From NCBI GenBank assembly GCA_051891435.1, contig JBJFFE010000016.1, positions 3,923 to 67,922 of the forward strand: DNA of 64,000 nt, written 5' to 3'. The notes under the pieces were generated by a model, which saw only the letters and a program-made list of their open reading frames with translations, was not told the DNA's origin and ran no database searches. Of this stretch, positions 9,592 to 18,714 are shown piece by piece (the stretch's first letter is position 1; each line of letters starts with the position of its first letter). The stretch is from UMGS1933 sp051891435 (lineage in GTDB: Bacteria; Bacillota; Clostridia; TANB77; CAG-508). A program made the translations under genes and the position numbers.

Positions 9592-10791
9592 ATGAAAATT
9601 TTAGTAGTAAATTGTGGAAGTTCATCATTAAAATATCAATTAATAAACATGGATAATGATGAAGTATTAGCATCAGGAAAATGTGACAGAATTGGTGTAA
9701 AAGGGATGGAAATGCCTTTTGTTGAGTACAAAAGAAATGGAAAAAAACATGTAAAAGAATTAGAATTACCAAACCATACAGTAGCATTTGAAGCTGTACT
9801 TGAATTTTTAACAGATGCAGAAATTGGAGCAATAAAAGATATTAGCGAAATTGATGCTATAGGTCATAGAATAGTAAATGGAGGACCAAGCTTTACAAAA
9901 TCAGTAGTAATTACACCAGAAGTTTTAGAAGAATATAATAAATGTATTGAATATGCACCATTACATAATCCAGCACATTTACAAGGAATAAATGCTTGTA
10001 TGAGCTTAATGCCAAATGTGCCAGAAGTATTAGTATTTGATACATCATTCCATAGAACAATACCAGAAAAAGCAGCATTATATGCAATACCATATGAATA
10101 TTATGAAAAATATGCAATAAAAAGATATGGAGCACATGGTATATCACATCAATTTATAACAAAAGCTGCAGCAGAAAAACTAGGTAAAAAACCAGAAGAA
10201 ATAAACATTATTTCTTGCCATTTAGGAAATGGAGCAAGTTTAGCAGCAATAGAAAAAGGTAAATGTGTAGATACATCAATGGGATTAACACCACTTGAAG
10301 GATTAGTTATGGGAACAAGATCTGGAGATGTAGACCCAGCAGTTTTACAATTTGTAATGAAAAAAGAAAACTTAAGTATAGACGAAATGTTAAATATCTT
10401 AAATAAAAAATCAGGTATGCTTGGCGTATCTGGAACAACAGGAGATATGAGAGACTTAAAAGGATTAAGAGATAAGGGAGATAAAAGAGCAGAACTTGCA
10501 TTAGAAATGTTCTCATACAGAGTAAGAAAATATATTGGAGCATATATGGCAGTGTTAGGGCATGTAGATGCAATTATATTTGAAGGCGGAATTGGAGAAC
10601 ATAACTTAGATGCAGTTGCAAAATCAGTTGAAGGATTAGAAGAATTTGGAATAAAATTAGATAGAACAAACTTAGCTGATGAATGTTATGAAGGAATAAT
10701 AAGTACACCAGATTCAAGAATTCCAATGTATGTAATTCCAACAAACGAAGAACTAGAAATAGCAAAAGAAACAATGGAATTAGTAAAATAA
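9592..10791 (+). CDS. ackA: Acetate kinase
   Basis: Converts acetyl phosphate and ADP to acetate and ATP, the energy-yielding last step of the acetate pathway started by Pta. 399 aa, normal length. Shows the family N-terminus VNCGSSSLKYQ, the GHRIVNGG block, FDTSFH, the RRYGAHG-type segment (KRYGAHGISH), the CHLGNG nucleotide-binding loop and GGIGEH near the C-terminus. RBS AGGAG. A large GC-rich repeat follows. Confidence 0.98.
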   Translation: MKILVVNCGSSSLKYQLINMDNDEVLASGKCDRIGVKGMEMPFVEYKRNGKKHVKELELPNHTVAFEAVLEFLTDAEIGAIKDISEIDAIGHRIVNGGPSFTKSVVITPEVLEEYNKCIEYAPLHNPAHLQGINACMSLMPNVPEVLVFDTSFHRTIPEKAALYAIPYEYYEKYAIKRYGAHGISHQFITKAAAEKLGKKPEEINIISCHLGNGASLAAIEKGKCVDTSMGLTPLEGLVMGTRSGDVDPAVLQFVMKKENLSIDEMLNILNKKSGMLGVSGTTGDMRDLKGLRDKGDKRAELALEMFSYRVRKYIGAYMAVLGHVDAIIFEGGIGEHNLDAVAKSVEGLEEFGIKLDRTNLADECYEGIISTPDSRIPMYVIPTNEELEIAKETMELVK

Positions 10792-10828
10792 GTAATTTAG
10801 GGGTTCAATTCTTCGAAGTTTATACAAG

Positions 10829-10937
10829 AAACCTCCTTTAACAAGGGAGGTGGCAGCCGAAGGCTGACGGAGGGTTCTTAAATCAAATTTAAAAGAACCC
10901 CCAGTCACCTTCGGTGACAGCCCCCTTATTAAAGGGG
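10829..10937. repeat. GC-rich intergenic repeat with nested hairpins
   Basis: The 264-bp gap after ackA holds a GC-rich element: CCTCCTTTAACAAGGGAGG, then CAGCCGAAGGCTG, then GGGTTCTT paired with AAGAACCCCC, then GTCACCTTCGGTGAC and CCCCTTATTAAAGGGG. Such nested palindromes resemble dispersed repeats of gut Clostridia. No ORF is supported in it. Confidence 0.7.
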
Positions 10938-11055
10938 CTCTCGTGATAGGCCTTTGAAGCTTGTTACACAAATTTTAATTAAACAGCAATTCATATTAGT
11001 TATAAATGTAGATACAGGGAATTTGACCCTGTATATTTTATAAGAGGGAGTAAAT

Positions 11056-12624
11056 ATGAGTAAAAAAAGAGAAATCTTATTAATAACATTAATCTTAATA
11101 GTACAAACAATAATATTTGTAATAGTAGGAGTAAATAAATCATACATACACATGGATGAAGCATATTCATTAGGACTTGCAAGCTATGATAAAGTAGAAA
11201 TACAAGATAACGAAGATTTTTATAATACTTGGCATAATAAAGAATATTATGAAGATTATTTAACAGTAAATGATGATGAAGTAGGCCAATATTCACAGGT
11301 ATATGAAAATCAAAAAAACGATGTTCATCCACCTTTATATTATTTAATATTAAGAATTGCTATGGGATTTTCAAAAAACCATTATTCAAAATGGCCAGGA
11401 ATAGTGGTAAATATTATAATATACATGTTTATAACAATATTTATGTACTTAATACTAGAAAAAATATTGGCAAATAAGGAAAAATCAAAAGAAAAAGCAA
11501 TGATACTGGCATTTATTTCATCAATAACAATGGCGTCATTAACAAATGTAATATATATTAGAATGTATACACTTTCTACATTAAATATATTAATTACAAC
11601 ATATTTACATATGAAGCTATTAGATAGTGAAAAGTTAAACTACAAATTATTAATTGGCATTGGACTTAGTGCTCTAGCAGGTTCTCTAACACATTATTAT
11701 TACTTATTCTATTTAGCAATGTTATACTTATTATTTGCAATAAAATATATAAAAGAAAAGAACTTTAAAAATTTAATTTGGTATACTATAACAATGGGAA
11801 TAGCAGGAATTCTATCACTTGCAATTTTCCCATATTCAATCAAGCATATGTTTTTTGGGTATAGAGGACAAGGGGTAATTAGCAAATTAATGGATGTACC
11901 ACAATTTTTAACAAGCCTCAAAGAATATCTAAAAAAAGTGAATATATTTGCCTTTAATAAATTGATGCTTGTAACTTTTGCTATAATATTGGTTTTAATA
12001 GTTTGTAATTTAATAAAAAATAAAAATGTTGTAAAGGAAAAAAATAAATATACAAAATTTATAATTTTTCCAACACTGTTTTACTTTATATTAGTTGCAG
12101 TAGCTTCGCCTTGGATAGAACTTCGATACATAATGCCAGTCTGCGGTTTGATATTTGTTTTAGTAATATATTACTTATACGAACTTCTAAATAACATATT
12201 GGGTGAAAAAATGTCAAATATATTAGTTGGATTAATTTTAGTCATAATATTAATAGCACCTGCTATCTTTAAAATCGAACCAGAAGTAGCTTTTAGCGAT
12301 AAAAAGGAAATAGTGCAAAAATTAGGAAACGAATTAAATGTTCCAACTATCTATTGCTTTAATTCTGAGCAAAATAGATTTTTAGATGATATTTTGCTGT
12401 TCGCAACTGTAGATGAATCTTATGTTGCAAAAGATATGGAATATACAGTAGAAAACATGCAACAAATATTAGCAGGAAAAGATACACAAAAAGGACTTGT
12501 AATTTTTATAAATGAGGGTCAAGAAAATGATGATATTTTAGAAGTTTTAAAAGAAACAACAAACTTGACAAATTGTGAATATTTGAAAAGATTAAATGCA
12601 TGTGATGTGTATTATTTAAATTAA
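11056..12624 (+). CDS. GT-C family membrane glycosyltransferase
   Basis: 522 aa with about eleven hydrophobic segments, first at residues 6-26. The first extracellular loop carries the acidic motif YIHMDEAYS and a DVHPPLYY motif, typical of lipid-phosphosugar-dependent GT-C enzymes (ArnT/PMT-like, GT39 or GT83 relatives). The C-terminal 130 residues are soluble. Probably adds a sugar from a polyprenyl carrier outside the membrane. It opens the surface polysaccharide region. RBS AGAGGGAG. A possible SRP-dependent polytopic protein; no exact substrate can be assigned. Confidence 0.82.
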   Translation: MSKKREILLITLILIVQTIIFVIVGVNKSYIHMDEAYSLGLASYDKVEIQDNEDFYNTWHNKEYYEDYLTVNDDEVGQYSQVYENQKNDVHPPLYYLILRIAMGFSKNHYSKWPGIVVNIIIYMFITIFMYLILEKILANKEKSKEKAMILAFISSITMASLTNVIYIRMYTLSTLNILITTYLHMKLLDSEKLNYKLLIGIGLSALAGSLTHYYYLFYLAMLYLLFAIKYIKEKNFKNLIWYTITMGIAGILSLAIFPYSIKHMFFGYRGQGVISKLMDVPQFLTSLKEYLKKVNIFAFNKLMLVTFAIILVLIVCNLIKNKNVVKEKNKYTKFIIFPTLFYFILVAVASPWIELRYIMPVCGLIFVLVIYYLYELLNNILGEKMSNILVGLILVIILIAPAIFKIEPEVAFSDKKEIVQKLGNELNVPTIYCFNSEQNRFLDDILLFATVDESYVAKDMEYTVENMQQILAGKDTQKGLVIFINEGQENDDILEVLKETTNLTNCEYLKRLNACDVYYLN

Positions 12625-12639
12625 AAATTTATTTATTAT

Positions 12640-12672
12640 TCAGCCATTTTGTGTACTTTACAAAATGGCTGA
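12640..12672. repeat. Minimal TCAGCC/GGCTGA hairpin
   Basis: TCAGCCATTTTGT / ACAAAATGGCTGA perfect stem with a 7-nt loop. Its ends match those of the 120-bp repeat family (35372, 45106, 59961, 62000), so it looks like an internally deleted copy. It could also serve as a transcription end for the gene upstream. Confidence 0.65.
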
Positions 12673-12742
12673 ACGCTTATATTTAATATATATTCACACT
12701 TAAACTGTAAAAAAAATTCATGCAAAAAAAAATAAAAAAATG

Positions 12743-12771
12743 TTGAAAAATAGTATGTAGTATAATATAAT
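12743..12771 (+). promoter_or_regulatory. Predicted sigma-A promoter of the polysaccharide locus
   Basis: TTGAAA, 17-bp spacer, TATAAT, 39 bp upstream of the LCP gene start. Confidence 0.6.
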
Positions 12772-12809
12772 AAATTTAAATTTGAGATTACTGAAGAGAA
12801 GGGTAAAAA

Positions 12810-13766
12810 ATGAAAAAGTTTTTTAAGTTTTTAGGAATATTTTTATTAATTGTAATTATAGCCTGTGTTGCTGCAGTAGCTATATTTTTAAAGTCCAAAT
12901 TAAATAAAATTAATTATGAAAATGTAACAGTAAATGAGATAGAAATAAATGAAGGTGTAGAAGAAGTACTAACAGGTTATACCAATATAGCACTTCTAGG
13001 ATTAGATGCCCAAGATGCTACTTTTACAAACAGCAGAAGTGACTGTATAATGATAATAAGTATAAATAATGAAACAAAAGATGTAAAAATAGCATCAGTA
13101 TATAGAGATACGTACTTAAATATAGAAGGACATGGATTAGACAAGGTAACACATGCATATGCTTATGGAAAAGCACCTTTAGCACTGAGTACACTAAATA
13201 CAAATTTAGATTTAGATATAACAAAATATGTAACAATAGACTTTGACTCTGTTATAAACATTGTAGATGCAATTGGTGGAGTAACCATAACAGTAACATC
13301 TGCAGAAGCTTCACAAATTCCAGGAATAAGTGGAGCAGGTACATATAACTTAACAGGAACACAGGCACTAGCATATGGAAGAATAAGAAAAATAGATAGT
13401 GACTATGTCAGAACAGAAAGAATGAGAACAGTATTAATTAAAGTTTTTGAAAAGGCAAAGGGACTAACATATGCAAAATTAAATTCTTTGATAGATGAGT
13501 TATTACCAGAAGTTACAACAAACATAACTCAAACAGAAATACTATCATATGCATCAAAAATTACTGCATATAATGTAATTGATAATTTTGGATGGCCATA
13601 TGAAGTAAGAGGATATACTGGAGCAGCATGGTATGCAGCACCTGTAACATTAGAAGAAAATGTAAGGAAGCTACATGAACAATTATTTGAAAACGAAGAA
13701 TATGAAGTATCTGAAACAGTAAAAGGAATAAGCCAAAGTATAATAAATAGAACAGGGTATAGATAA
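12810..13766 (+). CDS. LytR-CpsA-Psr (LCP) family ligase
   Basis: Transfers polyprenyl-linked glycopolymers (teichoic acid or capsule) onto peptidoglycan. 318 aa: transmembrane helix at residues 7-29, then an extracellular LCP domain. The pyrophosphate-lipid pocket residues lie in NIALLGLDAQD, SRSDCIMIISINNETKDVKIASVYRDTYLNI (Arg/Asp pairs) and the GRIRKIDSDYVRTERMRTVL segment. It has its own promoter and begins the long co-directional capsule-like operon, so it probably attaches that polymer to the wall. Confidence 0.95.
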   Translation: MKKFFKFLGIFLLIVIIACVAAVAIFLKSKLNKINYENVTVNEIEINEGVEEVLTGYTNIALLGLDAQDATFTNSRSDCIMIISINNETKDVKIASVYRDTYLNIEGHGLDKVTHAYAYGKAPLALSTLNTNLDLDITKYVTIDFDSVINIVDAIGGVTITVTSAEASQIPGISGAGTYNLTGTQALAYGRIRKIDSDYVRTERMRTVLIKVFEKAKGLTYAKLNSLIDELLPEVTTNITQTEILSYASKITAYNVIDNFGWPYEVRGYTGAAWYAAPVTLEENVRKLHEQLFENEEYEVSETVKGISQSIINRTGYR

Positions 13767-13804
13767 AAATAATTAAATAACAATAAAGATTTTGGGGGAT
13801 AAAA

Positions 13805-15793
13805 ATGAAAAAAATACGTAAGTATAGAAATGTCTTGTTGTTTTTAATAGATATATTAATAATCTTTGGAGCATATTTTATAACAGCATTTTTAATGCTA
13901 GATATGGCAAAATTTATAAGTGCGGATAATTTAGAATTAATAAGTAATTCTATTATAATATCATTATTTGTATACGAAATAGTTTTTGGAATATTTGATT
14001 TATATAAAAACATTACAAGATATGAAAATGGTAAAGATTATATAAAATACATATTAGCATGTGGAATTTCAGCATGCTTAGTAATTTTGTTAAAATTTAT
14101 ATTCAAATTACAGTTAGTAACTGTTAAACAAATATTATTTACAAGTATAATAGTTGCTGTTGGAACTGTTACATATAGGGTAATAATAAGATTTATATTA
14201 ACATTTGGAACTGATAGCACGGCTAATATTTCTGAAGATAAGAGAAAAAATTTACTTATAATTGGAGCAGGAGAAGCTGCAAGAGATATAATAAAAACCT
14301 TAAAAACAACAATGAGAAATACTTATAATATTGTTGGACTTATTGATGATAATGAGGGCAAATTCCACTATTTAATATCTGGTGTAAAGGTATTAGGAGA
14401 TAGATACAAAATTGTAGAAATATGCAAAGCAAACAAAGTAGATGTAATATTCTTTTCAATTGCGAATATAAGCAATCAAGATAAAAAAGAAATATTACAA
14501 ATTTGCCAAGAAACTGGGGCAAAACTTAGAATGTTACCAGGAACAGCAGACTTAATAAAAAATAAGAATGTAATGCAAAATTTAAGAGATGTAGAAATAG
14601 AGGATATTCTTGGAAGAGATCCTATAGTACTAGATAATGAAAATATCGGAGAAATAATAAAGGACAAGCCAATTCTAGTAACAGGTGGAGGAGGCTCTAT
14701 TGGTTCAGAATTATGTAGGCAGATTGTAAAATACAAACCAAGTAAACTAATAATTTTTGATATATATGAAAACAATCTATATAATATTGAAATAGAACTA
14801 AAATCAAATCCAGATAATAATGATGTTGAAATAGTACCTATTGTAGGAAGTGTAAGAGACAAAAAAAGATTAGAAAATGTATTTGAGAAATACACACCAT
14901 ATTTAGTATTCCATGCAGCAGCACATAAACATGTGCCATTAATGGAAGGAAGTCCGTTAGAGGCTATAAAAAACAACATATTTGGAACATACAATACAGT
15001 AAACTGTGCAGATAAATATAATGTAAAAAAATTTATATTAATATCAACAGATAAGGCAGTAAACCCAACCAATATAATGGGTGCATCAAAAAGAATGTGT
15101 GAAATGATAGTACAAGCAAAAAACAAAGTAAGTAAAACAGATTATGCAGCTGTAAGATTCGGAAATGTGCTTGGAAGCAATGGCTCAGTAGTTCCATTAT
15201 TTAAAAAACAAATAGCTGCTGGTGGACCAGTAACAGTTACACATAAAGAAATAACAAGATTTTTTATGACAATACCAGAAGCGGTGGGATTAGTTTTACA
15301 AGCAATGAGTTATGCAAAAGGTGGAGAAATATTTGTATTAGATATGGGAGAACCTGTAAAAATATATGACTTAGCAGTATCACTTATAAAATTAACAGGA
15401 TTAGAACCAAATGTAGATATACCAATAAAAATAACAGGATTAAGACCTGGGGAAAAACTATATGAAGAACTTTTAATGAAAGAAGAGGGCTTAACACAAA
15501 CTGAACACAATAAAATATTTATAGGAAAACCATCAAACATAACAAACGAAGAACTAGAAAATAAAATAAAAATACTACAAGAACTTGTTGCAAATGAAAA
15601 CGTGGAAATTAGTAAAATAAAACAAACAATGAGAAAAATAGTACCAACATATAAAGAAGCAGAACAAGAAAAAACAGAGATAAACAATTTAGAAGTAAAA
15701 CCGAAAATAGATGGAAAGAAAATAAAAACAATACTAAATAAGGTAAACAAATCAAACAAAGATAATAATGAATTAAAAGTAGAGGTAGGGTGA
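13805..15793 (+). CDS. Membrane-bound nucleotide-sugar 4,6-dehydratase (CapD/PglF-like)
   Basis: 662 aa. Four N-terminal transmembrane helices (within residues 1-125), a first Rossmann-like region (LLIIGAGEAARDI, about 155), then the SDR domain starting at VTGGGGSIGSEL (about 295) with STDKAVNPTNIMGASKR containing the modified catalytic region. It converts a UDP-N-acetylhexosamine to a 4-keto-6-deoxy sugar (or epimerises it) as the first step of the repeat-unit sugar pathway. The C-terminal about 60 residues are a charged, low-complexity tail. Followed after 30 bp by the priming transferase, as in many capsule loci. Confidence 0.93.
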   Translation: MKKIRKYRNVLLFLIDILIIFGAYFITAFLMLDMAKFISADNLELISNSIIISLFVYEIVFGIFDLYKNITRYENGKDYIKYILACGISACLVILLKFIFKLQLVTVKQILFTSIIVAVGTVTYRVIIRFILTFGTDSTANISEDKRKNLLIIGAGEAARDIIKTLKTTMRNTYNIVGLIDDNEGKFHYLISGVKVLGDRYKIVEICKANKVDVIFFSIANISNQDKKEILQICQETGAKLRMLPGTADLIKNKNVMQNLRDVEIEDILGRDPIVLDNENIGEIIKDKPILVTGGGGSIGSELCRQIVKYKPSKLIIFDIYENNLYNIEIELKSNPDNNDVEIVPIVGSVRDKKRLENVFEKYTPYLVFHAAAHKHVPLMEGSPLEAIKNNIFGTYNTVNCADKYNVKKFILISTDKAVNPTNIMGASKRMCEMIVQAKNKVSKTDYAAVRFGNVLGSNGSVVPLFKKQIAAGGPVTVTHKEITRFFMTIPEAVGLVLQAMSYAKGGEIFVLDMGEPVKIYDLAVSLIKLTGLEPNVDIPIKITGLRPGEKLYEELLMKEEGLTQTEHNKIFIGKPSNITNEELENKIKILQELVANENVEISKIKQTMRKIVPTYKEAEQEKTEINNLEVKPKIDGKKIKTILNKVNKSNKDNNELKVEVG

Positions 15794-15823
15794 AAGATAC
15801 CTTAATATAATAAAGGAAGAACT

Positions 15824-16438
15824 ATGAAAAATTTGTATATGATTATAAAAAGAATATTAGATATTTTATTATCTATACTAGCATTAATAATACTACTTCC
15901 GTTCTTTATTGTTTTTTCAATCATTATTAAAATAGAATCAAAAGGACCAATATTTTTCAAACAAGAAAGAATAGGAAAAAATAAAAAACATTTTAAAATA
16001 TATAAATTTAGAACTATGAGAACCGATACTCCAAAAGATATGCCAACACATATGTTAAGAAATGCAGAAATGTACATAACTAAATTTGGTAAAATTATGC
16101 GAAAAACTAGCATAGATGAATTACCACAATTAATTAACATCTTAAAAGGAGATATGAGTTTTATAGGACCAAGACCTGCATTATGGAACCAAGATGACTT
16201 AATAGAAGAAAGAGATAAATATAATGCAAATGATATAAAACCAGGACTTACAGGTTTAGCGCAAATTAGTGGAAGAGATGAATTAGAAATACCTGTAAAA
16301 GCAAAATATGATGGAGAATATGTAGAAAAAATGTCACTATTGTTTGATATAAAGATATTTTTTAAAACAATAATTAAAGTATTTAAACATGATGGAGTTG
16401 TAGAAGGAAGTCAAGAGAAAGAAAAAATTAAGGTATAA
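15824..16438 (+). CDS. Priming sugar-phosphate transferase (PglC/EpsL type)
   Basis: Starts the repeat unit by moving a sugar-1-phosphate onto undecaprenyl phosphate at the inner face of the membrane. 204 aa, the small monotopic form without extra N-terminal helices. Shows the re-entrant hydrophobic segment (residues 9-35), GPIFFKQERIGKNKK, KFRTM, the DELPQLINILKGDMSFIGPRP catalytic block and KPGLTGLAQISGRDEL. RBS AAGGA. Natural partner of the CapD-like enzyme upstream. Confidence 0.95.
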   Translation: MKNLYMIIKRILDILLSILALIILLPFFIVFSIIIKIESKGPIFFKQERIGKNKKHFKIYKFRTMRTDTPKDMPTHMLRNAEMYITKFGKIMRKTSIDELPQLINILKGDMSFIGPRPALWNQDDLIEERDKYNANDIKPGLTGLAQISGRDELEIPVKAKYDGEYVEKMSLLFDIKIFFKTIIKVFKHDGVVEGSQEKEKIKV

Positions 16439-16508
16439 ATAAGAAAAAAGTTGGTTATAAAACTATAATATATCAATAGACAAACAATAAAAGAATGGAG
16501 AAAAAAGC

Positions 16509-17651
16509 TTGAAGAAGATAAGTCAAAAAAAAATTAATATAAAAAAAGTTTTATTTGTAGCAACAGTAGATTCACATATATTAAGATTCCACCTCCCTTA
16601 TCTAAAATATTTTAAAGAAACAGGTTATGAAGTTCATGTAGCAACGAATGGTGATGAAAAAATCCCATATTGTGATGTTAAACACACGGTATCGTTTGAA
16701 AGAAATCCATTTAAATTAAAAAATTTGAAAGCAATAAAACAACTTAAAGGGATATTGAAAAATGAAAGCTTTAACATAATTCATTGTCATACTCCAATGG
16801 GAGGAGCCATAACTAGAATATCAGCAAAAAAATATAGAAAATCTGGAACTAAAGTTATATATACCGCACATGGTTTTCACTTCTATAAAGGAGCACCATT
16901 GTTAAATTGGTTAATTTATTATCCAATAGAAAAGTGGTTATCAAAATATACAGATACTTTAGTTACAATAAACAGGGAAGATTATGAACTAGCAAAAAAG
17001 AAATTCAAAAAGTTAAAAAATATTGAATATGTTCATGGAGTAGGATTAGACACTAAAAAATTTGATATTAAAATTTCTGAAGAAGAAATAGAAAAGCTAA
17101 GAAATGAGATAGAAATAAATAAGGATAATATTGTATTAACATATGTTGCAGAATTAAATAAAAATAAGAATCAAATTTTACTAATAAAAACACTAAAAGA
17201 ACTTATACAAGAAAATGCTAAATATAGATTGATTTTAGTAGGAGATGGAAACAAAAAGCAAGAATATGAAGAATATATAAAACAACATAAGTTACAAAAA
17301 TATGTAAAAATATTAGGAAAAAGAGAAGATATACCACAAATTTTAAAATTAACTACCATTTATGTTGCTTCAAGCTTAAGAGAAGGACTTCCAATAAATA
17401 TATTAGAAGCTATGTATATGAGATTGCCGATAATTGCAATGGATAATAGAGGACATAGGGAGTTAATAAAAAATAATGAAAATGGATTTTTAATAAATAA
17501 TGATAGTAAAAAGATAGAACATAAAGTAAAGACGATTATAGAAAATAGAGAATTAGCAGAAAAATTTATAAAACAGAATAATGAAGAAATAAAAAAATAT
17601 TTATTAGAGAATGTAATTAAAAAAATGAAAAAAATATATAAGGGAGAGTAG
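16509..17651 (+). CDS. GT4 family glycosyltransferase (EpsD-like)
   Basis: 380 aa cytoplasmic GT-B glycosyltransferase. N-terminal domain with ATVDSHILRFHLPYLKYF and YTAHGFHFYKGAPLLNW (typical of EpsD/CapM-type enzymes), C-terminal donor domain with LVGDGNKKQ, LGKREDIP and the E-x7-E-like segment ASSLREGLPINILEAM. Start is a TTG at 16509, chosen for the GGAG RBS at about 9 bp spacing. Probably adds the second sugar of the repeat unit. Acceptor and donor unknown. Confidence 0.9.
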   Translation: MKKISQKKINIKKVLFVATVDSHILRFHLPYLKYFKETGYEVHVATNGDEKIPYCDVKHTVSFERNPFKLKNLKAIKQLKGILKNESFNIIHCHTPMGGAITRISAKKYRKSGTKVIYTAHGFHFYKGAPLLNWLIYYPIEKWLSKYTDTLVTINREDYELAKKKFKKLKNIEYVHGVGLDTKKFDIKISEEEIEKLRNEIEINKDNIVLTYVAELNKNKNQILLIKTLKELIQENAKYRLILVGDGNKKQEYEEYIKQHKLQKYVKILGKREDIPQILKLTTIYVASSLREGLPINILEAMYMRLPIIAMDNRGHRELIKNNENGFLINNDSKKIEHKVKTIIENRELAEKFIKQNNEEIKKYLLENVIKKMKKIYKGE

Positions 17652-17654
17652 AAA

Positions 17655-18701
17655 ATGAAAATATCAGTTATAAAAAATATTGGAATAGAAATTGATGATG
17701 AATACAAATGGAAAGATACACTCTTCTTAGATGAATATGTATCTTCTGACGATGAGAATGTTTATAAAGAATGTAAACAATTTATAAAATTAAAATATAC
17801 TAAAAAACTAGATTTTTCAGAAGCTAGAATGATAGAAAAAAACTTATTTGTTTGCAATAAATATATCTATGATAAAGAAAAAAAGGCAAAAATTTATTTT
17901 GAAAATGATAATACGTGTGTTATTGAATCTAATCAAGAGTCAAATGAATGGCTAATTATAATGCTACAAATCATGTTGTTAAAAGAAGGATATTCTTTTA
18001 TACATGCCGCTGCAGTTTCAAAAAATGGTGTTTCATTATTAATGCCATCATGGGGAGGAGTAGGAAAAACTGCTTCAGTAGCAAAACTGATTAAAAATGA
18101 CTATAAACTATTAGGAGATGATTTAAATATTATAAATAAACAAGGAAAGATATATGCTTTCCCAAAAAAATTTGTTCTATATTTTTATCATAAAGAGTTA
18201 TTCCCAGAGGTGTTTAAAGAAAAAAAAGTGTGGTGTAATAGCCAATTGAACAGTTTATATACCAATATTATTCCGACAGTAAAAAAAATATTGAGATATA
18301 TACCAGGATTTTTGTCATTTGCTAGAAGACATAACCCACAATCAATAAAAGTATCACCAGTAGAGATATTTAAAAAAGAAAAAATTGATAGAGAAAGTAA
18401 CATAGAACAAATTATGTGGATAGAACGAAATATAGGCAAGAAGAATTTCGAAATAGTAGATAGTAATAAACTAATATCAAAAGCAATTTCTGTAACTATG
18501 AATGAACTATTTACTGACAACATAACTGCAATTTTGATAATGTGTGGGATTGGAATGATATCATATAATGATGTATTTAATAATATGAATGAAATATTTC
18601 ATGGAGCATTTACAGATAAAGAGTGTAGTATATTAAATGTATCTAAAACAGAAGATGTTTCAGTTGTCGCTAACGAAGTTTTAAAACACATAAAAATCTA
18701 G
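17655..18701 (+). CDS. HPr kinase-like (PEPCK-fold) P-loop protein in polysaccharide locus
   Basis: 348 aa. The N-terminal half has no recognised domain. The C-terminal half resembles the HprK catalytic domain: FIHAAAVSKNGVSLLMP followed by the P-loop PSWGGVGKTAS at about residues 131-141 and LLGDDLNII with an acidic pair. HprK-like proteins without the HPr-binding loop occur in exopolysaccharide and modified-peptide loci, where they may phosphorylate a sugar or protein. It is only 3 bp after the preceding glycosyltransferase, so it is co-translated. The substrate is unknown; a serine or sugar kinase role is an inference. Confidence 0.7.
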   Translation: MKISVIKNIGIEIDDEYKWKDTLFLDEYVSSDDENVYKECKQFIKLKYTKKLDFSEARMIEKNLFVCNKYIYDKEKKAKIYFENDNTCVIESNQESNEWLIIMLQIMLLKEGYSFIHAAAVSKNGVSLLMPSWGGVGKTASVAKLIKNDYKLLGDDLNIINKQGKIYAFPKKFVLYFYHKELFPEVFKEKKVWCNSQLNSLYTNIIPTVKKILRYIPGFLSFARRHNPQSIKVSPVEIFKKEKIDRESNIEQIMWIERNIGKKNFEIVDSNKLISKAISVTMNELFTDNITAILIMCGIGMISYNDVFNNMNEIFHGAFTDKECSILNVSKTEDVSVVANEVLKHIKI

Positions 18702-18714
18702 GAGATATGAAAAT

